Positions 17,752 through 26,662 of a DNA stretch of 64,000 nucleotides are shown piece by piece. Where the stretch lies: NCBI RefSeq assembly GCF_009189165.1, contig NZ_CP045118.1:372001-436000 (forward strand), given 5' to 3'. Made by a program: the position numbers and the translations under genes. How positions within the stretch are numbered: the stretch's first letter is position 1; each line of letters begins with the position of its first letter. Under the pieces are notes generated by a model. It was not told the DNA's origin. It saw only the letters and a list, made by a program, of their open reading frames with translations, and did not search any database. Source of the DNA: Pseudomonas sp. SCB32 (GTDB lineage Bacteria; Pseudomonadota; Gammaproteobacteria; Pseudomonadales; Pseudomonadaceae).

Positions 17752-17828
17752 CTAGTCTGGCGCTGAACCGAACCCGACCGCCGGGTTCTTCGGACTCAAG
17801 CCACAGTCGTCAGAAAGGAAAGCGCGCC

Positions 17829-19340
17829 ATGAATGCTCTTGAACACTTTGCTCGGCTCAGCGGTTGCCAATGGATCGACGGCCAACTGCGCCCATCCTCC
17901 GGCGCTGCCAGCCAGGATGTCCTCGACCCGGCCACCGAGCAGCGCATCGGCCAGATCAGCGACGCCAGCCGCGAGGAGGTCGAGCGCGCGGTCGCCGTGG
18001 CCAATCGCGCGCAGCAGCTGTGGAACCGCAGCAACGGCCTGCACCGCGCCGAGGCCCTGCATGCGGTCGCCGCGGAAATCCGCCGGCAGCAGCCGCTGGT
18101 GGCGGAAATGCTGACCCGCGAGATCGGCAAGACCTACAAGGAGTCGTTCGACGAGGTCTCCTGGTCGGCCACGGCGGTGGACTACTACGCGGAACTGGGC
18201 CGCCATGAGATCGGCCGGGTCACCGGTCCGGTGGTGGACGGGCAGTTCAACTTCTCGCTGAAGGAACCGCTGGGCGTGGTGGTGCTGATCCTGCCCTTCA
18301 ACTATCCGCTCTGCCTGCTCTGCTGGCAGGCCGCCGCGGCGCTGGCGGCGGGCAACTCGGTGATCATCAAGCCCTCCGAGCTGACGTCGCTGACCACCCT
18401 GCAGTTTGTCCAGGCCTTCGCTGCGCTGGGCGAGGGGGTGGTGCAGGTGCTGACCGGCGGCGCCGAGGTCGCCCAGCAACTGGTACGGCACCCCAACACG
18501 CACATGGTGGCGTTCACCGGCGGGATCGAGACCGGGCGCATCGTCGCCCGCGAGTGCGCCGGGCTGTACAAGCGCACCCTGATCGAAACCTCGGGCAACG
18601 ACCCCTTCATCGTGATGCCCTCGGCACCGCTGGACATCGCCGCGCGTGGCGCCGCCTTCGGCGCCTACCTCAACTGCGGGCAGGTATGCGCCTCGTCGGA
18701 ACGCTTCTACGTGCACGACGCGGTGTACGACGCCTTCGTCGAGCGCCTCGCGTACCATGCCGGGCGCATCCGCGTCGGTAACGGCCTGGACAAGGTGGAC
18801 ATGGGGCCGCTCGCCTCGCGGGTGCAGCGCGAGCGCTACGAGCGCATTCTCCACCGCGCCATCGAGCAGGGCGCCCGCGTTGCGGCCGGTGGTGGTCGCC
18901 CGCGCGGCCTGGAGCAGGGCTGGTTCGCCGAGGCGACCGTGCTGCGCGACGTGCGCCCGGAGATGGACATCATGCATGACGAGAGCTTCGGCCCGGTGGC
19001 GCCAATCTGCCGGGTCGAAAGCCTGGACGAGGCGCTGAAGCTGTCCAACGACTCGCGCTACGGTCTTGGCTCGACCATCTACACCACCGACCTCGAGGAA
19101 AGCATGCGCGCCGTGCACGCACTGGAGGCCGGCATGGTGTGGGTCAATGCGCCGCTGCTGGACAACGACGCGGGCCCGTTCGGCGGCCGCAAGCAATCGG
19201 GGATGGGGCGCCAACTGGGGGCCGAAGGCCTGGATACCTTCCGCCACAGCAAGTTCGTGATGATGGACCCGGCGGCCTCGGCGCAGGACTTCTGGTGGTT
19301 CCCGTTCCGCGACGAGGAAGCCTTCCCGGGAGCGCGCTGA
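17829..19340 (+). CDS. NAD(P)-dependent aldehyde dehydrogenase of the NCS1 cassette
   Basis: A 503-residue aldehyde dehydrogenase. The coenzyme fold (PFNYPL ... KPSELT ... VAFTGGIETG), the catalytic Glu (LIETSGNDPFIV) and the catalytic Cys (NCGQVCASSERF) are all there. The usual ELGGK after the Glu is replaced by ETSGN, so it belongs to a less common subfamily and the substrate cannot be inferred. The ATG at 17829 follows a GAAAGGAAA site; in-frame codons further upstream overlap the divergent ferredoxin promoter region. It is the first gene of a three-gene run with the small membrane gene and the NCS1 permease. Confidence 0.88.
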   Translation: MNALEHFARLSGCQWIDGQLRPSSGAASQDVLDPATEQRIGQISDASREEVERAVAVANRAQQLWNRSNGLHRAEALHAVAAEIRRQQPLVAEMLTREIGKTYKESFDEVSWSATAVDYYAELGRHEIGRVTGPVVDGQFNFSLKEPLGVVVLILPFNYPLCLLCWQAAAALAAGNSVIIKPSELTSLTTLQFVQAFAALGEGVVQVLTGGAEVAQQLVRHPNTHMVAFTGGIETGRIVARECAGLYKRTLIETSGNDPFIVMPSAPLDIAARGAAFGAYLNCGQVCASSERFYVHDAVYDAFVERLAYHAGRIRVGNGLDKVDMGPLASRVQRERYERILHRAIEQGARVAAGGGRPRGLEQGWFAEATVLRDVRPEMDIMHDESFGPVAPICRVESLDEALKLSNDSRYGLGSTIYTTDLEESMRAVHALEAGMVWVNAPLLDNDAGPFGGRKQSGMGRQLGAEGLDTFRHSKFVMMDPAASAQDFWWFPFRDEEAFPGAR

Positions 19341-19411
19341 GTCAGCAACCGATGCAAACACTTCGCCGTGCCGGTAGGCGCGGCGGACCTTTCTGGATGA
19401 GGGCCGAAAAA

Positions 19412-19567
19412 ATGCAAGAACAAACGGGCGAACTGGAAAGACGTCTGCGGTTGCTGGAAGACCCGGATGAGCAGGGCGACGACTTCGATGCGATGAGCTG
19501 GTTCTGGCTGCTCCTGCTCGGGCTGGTCCTGCCGGTGGTGGCGCTGGTAGCGGGGTGGTACGCATGA
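19412..19567 (+). CDS. 51-residue single-TM protein overlapping the permease gene
   Basis: A very small product: about 29 acidic, polar residues (MQEQTGELERRLRLLEDP...) followed by one transmembrane helix (WFWLLLLGLVLPVVALVAGW). The ATG at 19412 has GAGGG about 8 bp upstream; an ATG at 19397 has none. Its TGA overlaps the permease ATG by four bases (ATGA), so translation of the two is coupled, which supports it as a real gene. By analogy with the small partner subunits of some solute:sodium symporters (DUF485, YhdT), it may be an accessory subunit of the permease; that is inference. Confidence 0.7.
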   Translation: MQEQTGELERRLRLLEDPDEQGDDFDAMSWFWLLLLGLVLPVVALVAGWYA

Positions 19568-20997
19568 ACGGACAAGTATCCACGGCCTCGACGGCTGCAC
19601 GGTCCGCCGCCAGCGCCGCCGTCGAGGCGGACAAGAGCGCCCTGCCGCTGCTGCGCGGGGAGCGCACCTGGGGCAGCTGGAAACTGGGCATCTCGCTGGC
19701 CACCGCGGCGGCGGCGACCTGGTGCTATCTCATCGGCGGCTACGTTGGCGCCTACCTGCCGTTCCTGCGCGGCTCGATCTCCCTCAGCGCCGGCTGCATG
19801 ATTGGCATGCTGCTGGTGGCACTGGCCGTGGTGCCGGTGTGCATGCGTTTCGGCGTCGACTCGATCGCCTCGGTCAAGCCGCAGTTCGGCAACCGCGGCT
19901 GGGTGCTGGTCAGCGCCATGCAGTTCATCTCGATCGTCGGCTGGAACTCCCTGCTGCTGATCTTCTTCGCCAAGTCGACCACCCAGTTGCTGCTGGCGCT
20001 GGGCGTGATCAAGGACGGCAGCGGCGCGTTGCTGGTGCCGATGACCATACTGCTGGCCTGCTCGCTGGTGTTCTGCTTCCTGCTCAAGGGCTCGAGCGGA
20101 GTCGATCGGGTTGCCAAGATCCTGGTGGTGCACGTCCTGGTGGGCTTCTGGATGCTCTACATCATCGTCAGCCAGCGCTGGGACGAGCTGGCCAGCGCGG
20201 TGCCGGCGTCCGCCTCGCCGGACCGCCTGTGGAACTACACCACCGGTGTCGAGATCGGCATCGCCTCGCTGCTGTCCTGGTGGCCGTACATGGGCGCCAT
20301 GGTGCGGATGGCGCCTAAAGGCCGCACGGCAGCCTTGCCGATCATGCTCGGCATGTCGGCGCCAGTACCGGCACTGAGCCTGATCGGTATCGCTGGAGTC
20401 CTGGTGCTGCAGGTGTCCGACCCGTCGGAGTGGCTGCGCAGCATCGGCGGGCCGACCTATGGCATCGTCGCGCTGCTGTTCGTCGCCGCCGCCAACCTCG
20501 GCACCGCCGTGGCGGGGGTCTACGCCTCGGCCATCGGCCTGCAGCACTTCAAGGCGCTGGAGCGCCTGTCCTGGCCGGCGATCCTGCTGATCACCATTCT
20601 GCCGGTGGCACTGGTCGGGCTGATTATCCCGGAGCTGTTCTTCGCCAACTTCGGCACCTTCCTCGCCTTCATCGGGGTCGGCTTCGCGCCGCTGTGCGGC
20701 ATCCAGATCGCCGACTACTACCTGATGCGCCGGCGCCGGATCGTGGTGCGCGCACTGTTCGACAACGGTCCGGCCAGCCCCTACCGCTTCTGGCTCGGGG
20801 TCAACCCGGCGGCGGTGCTGGCGATGGCGGCGGGGTGCGCGACCTATGTCGTCCTGCTCGATCCGCTGACCTACGAAAGCCATGGCCCCTACGCCTTCAC
20901 CACCGCGTCGCTGCCGTCGGTGCTGGTCGCGGCGGTGGTGTATTGCCTGCTGACCCGGCTCTGGATCATGCCGGCGGGCAAGGGCGGCTATCGCTGA
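19564..20997 (+). CDS. NCS1-family permease (cytosine/purine/hydantoin type)
   Basis: A 477-residue inner-membrane transporter with about 12 predicted helices. The N-terminus (LRGERTWGSWKLGISLATAA) and the helix GYVGAYLPFLRG match CodB-like nucleobase:cation symporter-1 proteins, as do VGWNSLLLIFFAK and SWWPYMGAMVRMAP. The start at 19564 overlaps the stop of the 51-residue gene. With an aldehyde dehydrogenase upstream, the cassette suggests uptake of a nitrogenous compound whose breakdown yields an aldehyde; the compound is unknown. A GC-rich hairpin follows the stop. Confidence 0.87.
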   Translation: MNGQVSTASTAARSAASAAVEADKSALPLLRGERTWGSWKLGISLATAAAATWCYLIGGYVGAYLPFLRGSISLSAGCMIGMLLVALAVVPVCMRFGVDSIASVKPQFGNRGWVLVSAMQFISIVGWNSLLLIFFAKSTTQLLLALGVIKDGSGALLVPMTILLACSLVFCFLLKGSSGVDRVAKILVVHVLVGFWMLYIIVSQRWDELASAVPASASPDRLWNYTTGVEIGIASLLSWWPYMGAMVRMAPKGRTAALPIMLGMSAPVPALSLIGIAGVLVLQVSDPSEWLRSIGGPTYGIVALLFVAAANLGTAVAGVYASAIGLQHFKALERLSWPAILLITILPVALVGLIIPELFFANFGTFLAFIGVGFAPLCGIQIADYYLMRRRRIVVRALFDNGPASPYRFWLGVNPAAVLAMAAGCATYVVLLDPLTYESHGPYAFTTASLPSVLVAAVVYCLLTRLWIMPAGKGGYR

Positions 20998-21006
20998 GCC
21001 TGCGCA

Positions 21007-21029
21007 CGGAGCCCGCTCGCCGGGCTCCG
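21007..21029. terminator. Hairpin between convergent permease and AraC genes
   Basis: A 9-bp stem CGGAGCCCG / CGGGCTCCG with loop CTCGC between the two stop codons. There is no T-run, so termination strength is uncertain. Confidence 0.45.
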
Positions 21030-21033
21030 GCTG

Positions 21034-21933
21034 TCAGTCGCCGGTGCGCTGGCGGAAGCGTCCGGGCGTTTCCTGGCAGGTGCGGTGGAAGCACGCGGTG
21101 AAGTGGCTCTGGCTGGAGAACCCTGTGGCCAGGGCCACGTCGCTGATGCGCGCGTCGGTTTCCCGCAGCAGCACCTTGGCGCGCTCGATGCGCCGTTGCA
21201 GCAGATAGTGGTAGGGCGACACGCCCATGGCCTTGCGGAAGGTGTGGGCGAAGTGACAGGGGCTGCTGTGCGCCGCCGTGGCGATGTCTTCCACCGAGAT
21301 GTTCTGCGCCAGGCTCGCTTCGACGAAGTCCAGCGCCGCCTTGAGCTTGTGCGGCGAGAGCGCCAGGCGCTCGTCCTGCTCCTCGGCCAGGAGATTGCAG
21401 TGGCCGCGCAGCAGTTCCAGGCAGAAGGTCTGGGTCAGTGCCTGCACGTAGGCCCGTGAGCCGGGCTTGTTGCCATGCAGCTCGTCGAGCAGGCCCAGGC
21501 CGATGTTGTAGATCGCCGGGTTCTCCAGGCCGATCCCGTCGGTCAGTTCGAATGCCGGGAAATCCGATTCGCGCGCGGTGCGGCGCAGTACCTGCGGGTC
21601 CAGGCAGACATGCAGGGAGTCGATCGCCGACGACCATTCCCAGGCGTTCTCCTGGTTCGCCGACATGATCGAGATCTGCCCTGGACGACTGTGTCCGCGC
21701 AGCCACTGGCCATTGAGGCGGACGCCGAGATCGCCGGGGGTGTCGAGGTGGATGACGATGAAGTGCGCGGCCAACGGTGGCGGCTCGATGTGCCCGCGGG
21801 TGGGGTGCAGATGGCGGCGGGCGGTGATCGACGACCAGCCGTGGCTGTCGCTGGAGGTTTGCGCGGGGGTGGGCATGAAGCTCGCCCACTCCTGCGGTGA
21901 AAGCGCATCGGGGTGCTGGCTCTTGCGGAGCAT
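21034..21933 (-). CDS. AraC-family transcriptional regulator
   Basis: A 299-residue regulator. The C-terminal ~100 residues contain the two helix-turn-helix motifs of AraC (ISVEDIATAAHSSPCHFAHT, FRKAMGVSPYHYLLQRRIER, then ISDVALATGFSSQSHFTACF). The N-terminal part is a ligand-sensing domain without a recognised signature. It is convergent with the permease operon and likely controls it; the gap to coaD on its other side carries coaD's terminator, so it is a separate unit. The ATG at 21933 begins MLRKSQHPDAL. Confidence 0.87.
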   Translation of the reverse strand: MLRKSQHPDALSPQEWASFMPTPAQTSSDSHGWSSITARRHLHPTRGHIEPPPLAAHFIVIHLDTPGDLGVRLNGQWLRGHSRPGQISIMSANQENAWEWSSAIDSLHVCLDPQVLRRTARESDFPAFELTDGIGLENPAIYNIGLGLLDELHGNKPGSRAYVQALTQTFCLELLRGHCNLLAEEQDERLALSPHKLKAALDFVEASLAQNISVEDIATAAHSSPCHFAHTFRKAMGVSPYHYLLQRRIERAKVLLRETDARISDVALATGFSSQSHFTACFHRTCQETPGRFRQRTGD

Positions 21934-22041
21934 GGCCTCGCCTCTTGTTGTTCTTCTTGAGGAGACGTGTCCGTGTCGTTCGGCGGATGGTGCCCCTTCG
22001 GGCCGCAAGGTGCGGCGGGGCTCTGCAGTTCTAGCAGAAAA

Positions 22042-22064
22042 GCCGGGCCTGGGGGAGGCCCGGC
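22042..22064 (-). terminator. Rho-independent terminator of coaD
   Basis: On the minus strand, a 9-bp stem GCCGGGCCT / AGGCCCGGC followed by TTTTCT, located 25 bp after the coaD stop. Confidence 0.8.
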
Positions 22065-22089
22065 ATGCGCTCGGGGATCGCTGGCGCGG

Positions 22090-22677
<588 letters not shown>

Positions 22678-22768
22678 CTACCTGAGTTTATAGGCGGCGG
22701 ACCGGGCAGTCACGCGCAGGCCCCGTTCCAGAGCCTGTGCGTGGGTTTTTGCCGGTTGCCGTGGAGAT

Positions 22769-24364
22769 TTACGCCTTGCCCAGGCGCTCGGCCAGTGCGG
22801 CGGAGAGTTGCGCGGTGAGGCCGTAGACCGACAGCTGCGGGTTGGCGCCGATGCTGGTAGGGAACAGCGAGCCGTCGTGGATCGACAGGTTCTGCAGCTG
22901 GTGATGGCGACCGAGGCTGTCGCACACCGCCTGCTTCGGGTCTTCGCCCATGGCGCAGCCACCCATCACATGGGCGCTGCCCAGGCGAGTGCGGTACAGC
23001 TCCAGGCTCAGGCTGTCGATCAAGGCGTGGGCTTCCTTGGCGGTCTTCACATAGTCGGCGTCGGCATGCATCGGCAGCACGGCCTTGGCGCCAGCGGCGA
23101 ACTGGATGTCGGCCATGGTGTGATAGGCGCGGCGGATGCCGTCCCAGGTGTAGTCGGTCATCTGGTAGTCGAGCACCGGGGTGTCGTCGCCGCGCAGGCT
23201 GACGGTGCCCACCGCGCTGTCCGGGTGGAAGCCGTCGCGCATCAGCGCGAGGATCACGTTGGTGTGCGGCAGCTGCTCCATGCGCAGGGCGTTGTCCTCG
23301 CCGAAGCGTCCGAGCAGGGTGGCGCTCAGCGAGGGTTGCAGTGGCGGCACTTCGAGCTTGTAGGACATGCGCCCGGTGGCGCCGTCGTCCCACTGGAAGT
23401 GGTCGGAGTAGATCGACTGCGGTGCGCCATAGAACGGGTTGATCACCTCGTCGAACAGCGCGGCGCTGAAGTTCACCACGTGCAGGAAGGTGCGCTTGCC
23501 GACGCGTCCGTTCGGGTCCGGCGCCTTGGAGCGCATGAGGATCGCCGGGGTGTTGATGCCACCGCCGGACAGCACGTAGTGACGTGCCTTGACGGTGATC
23601 TTGCGGCCGGTGGGGGCGACGCAGCGCTCGTCCATGGCCAGGCACTCCAGGCCGCTGACCTTGTCGCCGTCGATCAGCAGGCGGTTGGCGCGGACGAGAT
23701 AGAGCAGCTCGCCGCCCTTGTCGAGGGTGGCCGGAATGGTGGTCACCAGCATCGACTGCTTGGCGTTGGTCGGGCAGCCCATCCCGCAGTAGCCCAGGTT
23801 CCAGCAGCCGCGCACGTTGCGTGGGATGACCTTCCAGTGCAGGCCGAGCTTGTCGCAACCCTTGCGGATCACGTCGTTGTTCGCGTTCGGCGGCAGTGCC
23901 CAGGGCGCGACGCCCAGGCGCTGTTCCATCTTCTCGAACCAGGGCGCCATCTCGGCCACGCTGTGGCCCTTGACGCCGTGCTCCTTGGCCCAATGATCCA
24001 GGGTCAGGTCCGGCGTGCGGAAGCTGGACGTCCAGTTCACCAGGGTGGTGCCGCCCACGGCGCGGCCCTGGAGGATGGTGATGGCGCCGTCCTTGCTCAT
24101 CCGGCCGATACCTTCCTGGTACAGGGTCGGATAGGCGTCGGCTTCCTGCATCTTGAAGTCGGAGCTGGTGCGCAGCGGGCCTTCTTCCACCAGCAGCACC
24201 TTGAAGCCGGCGGCGCTGAGGGTTTCGGCGGTGGTGCCGCCACCGGCGCCGGTGCCGACGATCACCACGTCGGCTTCGAGGGTCAGGTCGTTTTCCAGGC
24301 GGGAGCCGTCATGGACTTTCCAGCCACCGGCGAGGCCAGCGGCGAACAGATCGGGTACAGGCAT
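22769..24364 (-). CDS. GMC-family FAD oxidoreductase
   Basis: A 531-residue flavoprotein. The FAD-binding GTGAGGG motif lies at residues 37-43, the GMC signature RAVGGTTLVNW near 101-111, and the C-terminal active-site region has GSAHVMGGCAMG and SIGANPQLSVYGL, giving the His/Asn pair. Three cysteines (187, 193, 197; RGCWNLGYCGMGCPTN) form a compact cluster seen in long-chain alcohol oxidase-type GMC proteins and reminiscent of the Fe-S-bearing FAD-glucose dehydrogenases. It has no signal peptide, but the gene before it encodes a Tat-signal protein. It should oxidise an alcohol; the aldehyde dehydrogenase in the operon could take the product further. Confidence 0.88.
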   Translation of the reverse strand: MPVPDLFAAGLAGGWKVHDGSRLENDLTLEADVVIVGTGAGGGTTAETLSAAGFKVLLVEEGPLRTSSDFKMQEADAYPTLYQEGIGRMSKDGAITILQGRAVGGTTLVNWTSSFRTPDLTLDHWAKEHGVKGHSVAEMAPWFEKMEQRLGVAPWALPPNANNDVIRKGCDKLGLHWKVIPRNVRGCWNLGYCGMGCPTNAKQSMLVTTIPATLDKGGELLYLVRANRLLIDGDKVSGLECLAMDERCVAPTGRKITVKARHYVLSGGGINTPAILMRSKAPDPNGRVGKRTFLHVVNFSAALFDEVINPFYGAPQSIYSDHFQWDDGATGRMSYKLEVPPLQPSLSATLLGRFGEDNALRMEQLPHTNVILALMRDGFHPDSAVGTVSLRGDDTPVLDYQMTDYTWDGIRRAYHTMADIQFAAGAKAVLPMHADADYVKTAKEAHALIDSLSLELYRTRLGSAHVMGGCAMGEDPKQAVCDSLGRHHQLQNLSIHDGSLFPTSIGANPQLSVYGLTAQLSAALAERLGKA

Positions 24365-24403
24365 CGGGATTCTCTCAGGCTAATTCTGGTTGTTCTGACG
24401 GGC

Positions 24404-24949
24404 TCAGACCTTCGGCGGTCCGGGGTAGCCGCAATGGCCCCAGGACTCCGGTCGGCCGTACCAGGCCATCAGGACCAGTTGCAGCAGCGAGCTGTGGCCC
24501 ATCTTCAGCAGCGAGATCGAGCTGTTCTGCCAGCGTTCGAGGAAGTGCTTCACGTCGGCGGCGCTGGCGTTGTCCCAGCTGCCCCAGATACCGGTCAGCG
24601 GACCGCGAGTGATCGGCAGGGCGAGCACGTCGAACAGCTGGACAGTGAGCTTGAGCATCTCCGGGGAGAGACGGTTGAGGCTGAAGTCGAGGCTTTCCAG
24701 GGTGCCCTTGACCGCGTCTGCCATGCGCTCGGCGGGCACGGCGCCGGCCAGCATCACCGGGATCAGGGCGCGCAGGAAGGGCATGTCGGAATCGCGCAGG
24801 ACCTTGTAGCCATTGGCCGGGGCGCTGGCCGAACAGCCGCTGAGAGTGGCGGTGACGCCGGCGGTGGCAAGGAAGGCGCCACCGAGCAGGCCGACTTTGA
24901 GAACGCCACGCCGGGACAGGCCCGGTGCGCTCAGGGAGGTGTCTGTCAT
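24404..24949 (-). CDS. Tat-signal small subunit / partner of the GMC oxidoreductase
   Basis: A 181-residue protein with a twin-arginine signal (LSRRGVLKVGLLGGAFLATA, residues ~11-30) ending in a lipobox-like LSGC, then a helical domain. Small Tat-signal subunits of this size accompany GMC dehydrogenases (the gamma subunit of FAD-glucose or sorbitol dehydrogenases), where they carry the folded catalytic subunit across the membrane. The gene lies 39 bp upstream of the GMC gene and 54 bp downstream of the aldehyde dehydrogenase gene. I infer the partner role from context and the signal; I see no third, cytochrome subunit. Confidence 0.8.
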   Translation of the reverse strand: MTDTSLSAPGLSRRGVLKVGLLGGAFLATAGVTATLSGCSASAPANGYKVLRDSDMPFLRALIPVMLAGAVPAERMADAVKGTLESLDFSLNRLSPEMLKLTVQLFDVLALPITRGPLTGIWGSWDNASAADVKHFLERWQNSSISLLKMGHSSLLQLVLMAWYGRPESWGHCGYPGPPKV

Positions 24950-25003
24950 TCTTGTTCTTTCACCTGTGTGGAACGCCGCCGGGGTTGCCGGCGGTCGGGG
25001 AGA

Positions 25004-26434
25004 TCAGCGGATGAACAGCTTGTACACCAGCTTCTGCAGCGACTTGCCGTAGGGCGGGTAGATCACCCGCGCGGCGTTGAAGCGCGGCTTGCTGAACACG
25101 CCCTTGGCCTTGCTGAAGGTCAGGAAGCCTTCATGGCCGTGGTAGTGCCCCATGCCCGACGGACCGACGCCGCCGAACGGCATGTCGTCCTGGGCCACGT
25201 GCAGCAGGGTGTCGTTCAGGCACACGCCACCGGAGTGGGTACGCGCCAGCACGTAGTCCTGCTCGCGCTTTTCGTAGCCGAAGTAGTACAGCGCCAGCGG
25301 ACGGTCGCGCTCGTTGATGTAGCCCAGGGCTTCGTCGAGGTTCTGGTAGGGGATCACCGGCAGCAGCGGGCCGAAGATCTCTTCCTGCATCACCTTCATC
25401 TCGTCGGTCACGTTCAGCAGCAGCGCCTGCGGCAGGCGGCGGCCCTGGGCCTGCGGGAACAGCGGGATGACCGTGGCGCCGCGTGCCTTGGCGTCGGCCA
25501 GGTAGCCGTTCAGGCGCGACAGCTGGCGCTCGTTGATGATCGCGGTGTAGTCCGGGTTGTTCTCCAGTTTCGGGAAGAAGCCCTGCACCACCTGGCGGTA
25601 GCTCTCGACGAACTCGTCGACGCGGTTGTGCGGCACCAGTACGTAGTCCGGCGCCACGCAGGTCTGCCCGGCGTTGAGCGACTTGCCGAAGGCGATGCGC
25701 TCGGCGGCGTCTTTCATCGGCACGCTGGTGGAGACGATGGCCGGCGACTTGCCGCCCAGTTCCAGGGTCACCGGGGTGAGGTTCTCGGCGGCGGCGCGCA
25801 TCACGTGCTTGCCGATGCTGGTGGCGCCGGTGAACAGCAGGTGGTCGAAGGGCAGCTTGGAGAAGGCCACGCCAACCTCTACCTCGCCTTCGACGACCGC
25901 CACCATGTCCTCGGGGAAGATCTTGGCCAGCAGCGCCTTGAGCATGCGCGCGGTGGCCGGGGTGGATTCGCTCATCTTGATCATGACGCGGTTGCCGGCG
26001 GCCAGGGCGCCGGTCAGCGGGCCGATGGCGAGGAACAGCGGGTAGTTCCACGGCACGATCACGCCCACCACGCCCAGCGGCTGGTAGATGACCTTGGCCG
26101 AGGCCGGCTGGAACTGCATGCCCACGCTGCGCCGGGACGGCTTCATCCATTTCTTCACGCGCCTGGCGGCGTAGTGCACGCCGTGCAGGGCGGGCATCAC
26201 CTCGGCCAGCAGCGTCTCGTCGGCCGAGCGGTTGCTGAAGTCGCTGTTGATCGCTTCGATGATCGCCTGCTGCTCGGTGACCAGCAGGTTGGCGAGGCTC
26301 TTCAGCCAGGCGATGCGCTGGCCGGCGTCGGGCATCGGGTTGGCGCGATAGGCCTGACGCTGGCGTTCGAGGAGGGATTCCAGCTGGCTGATCTGCTGCT
26401 GGCTCTGCTGCAGGTAGGCGATGTCGGCGACCAT
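25004..26434 (-). CDS. Coniferyl-aldehyde-dehydrogenase-type ALDH
   Basis: A 476-residue aldehyde dehydrogenase. Motifs: PWNYPLFLAIGPL, FTGATSIGKHVM, LELGGKSPAIV (catalytic Glu) and NAGQTCVAPDYVLVP (catalytic Cys). The C-terminal SGMGHYHGHEGFLTFSKAKG and hydrophobic KLVYKLFIR tail place it in the fatty/coniferyl aldehyde dehydrogenase branch (like CalB, ALDH3). It is the first gene of a leftward operon with the Tat protein and the GMC oxidoreductase, so the pathway is probably alcohol to aldehyde to acid. It is divergent from a TetR regulator. Confidence 0.9.
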   Translation of the reverse strand: MVADIAYLQQSQQQISQLESLLERQRQAYRANPMPDAGQRIAWLKSLANLLVTEQQAIIEAINSDFSNRSADETLLAEVMPALHGVHYAARRVKKWMKPSRRSVGMQFQPASAKVIYQPLGVVGVIVPWNYPLFLAIGPLTGALAAGNRVMIKMSESTPATARMLKALLAKIFPEDMVAVVEGEVEVGVAFSKLPFDHLLFTGATSIGKHVMRAAAENLTPVTLELGGKSPAIVSTSVPMKDAAERIAFGKSLNAGQTCVAPDYVLVPHNRVDEFVESYRQVVQGFFPKLENNPDYTAIINERQLSRLNGYLADAKARGATVIPLFPQAQGRRLPQALLLNVTDEMKVMQEEIFGPLLPVIPYQNLDEALGYINERDRPLALYYFGYEKREQDYVLARTHSGGVCLNDTLLHVAQDDMPFGGVGPSGMGHYHGHEGFLTFSKAKGVFSKPRFNAARVIYPPYGKSLQKLVYKLFIR

Positions 26435-26510
26435 GACGGGCTCCTTGGCGGAAGCGACTGGGAGAAGCGTCCGGTGGGTAGGCGCTTCAGGTTATTGTGC
26501 TGTCGCTGGA

Positions 26511-26539
26511 TTTTTAGAGCAATTACTCTAGACTGTCAA
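26511..26539 (-). promoter_or_regulatory. Sigma70-type promoter with operator palindrome in the spacer
   Basis: On the minus strand TTGACA (26539-26534) and TAAAAA (26516-26511) are separated by exactly 17 bp, a good promoter for the ALDH-Tat-GMC operon. The spacer is filled by a 16-bp palindrome at 26515-26530, TAGAGCAATTACTCTA, symmetric in 7 of 8 pairs. This is the classic layout for repression by a dimeric TetR-type protein, whose gene lies on the other side of the site. Confidence 0.65.
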
Positions 26540-26662
26540 TCAGCATGCCGCGTCCGCGTCGTCACGCCCAGCCAACGAAAAGTTGGGCTGTGCCTGCCCA
26601 GGTGTTACGCGGTAGCAATAGGTGTACCTTTGCCCCGCAATCCGTCTTCACGAGTTCCGCGA

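Noticed and set aside
22808..26662. Plus-strand open frame running to 27316 (1502 codons in all)
   Set aside because: It is antisense to the GMC, Tat and ALDH genes and merges by chance with the TetR frame; the residue composition is the Val/Ala/Gly/His-rich pattern of GC-rich shadow frames. Only 26663-27316 is real.
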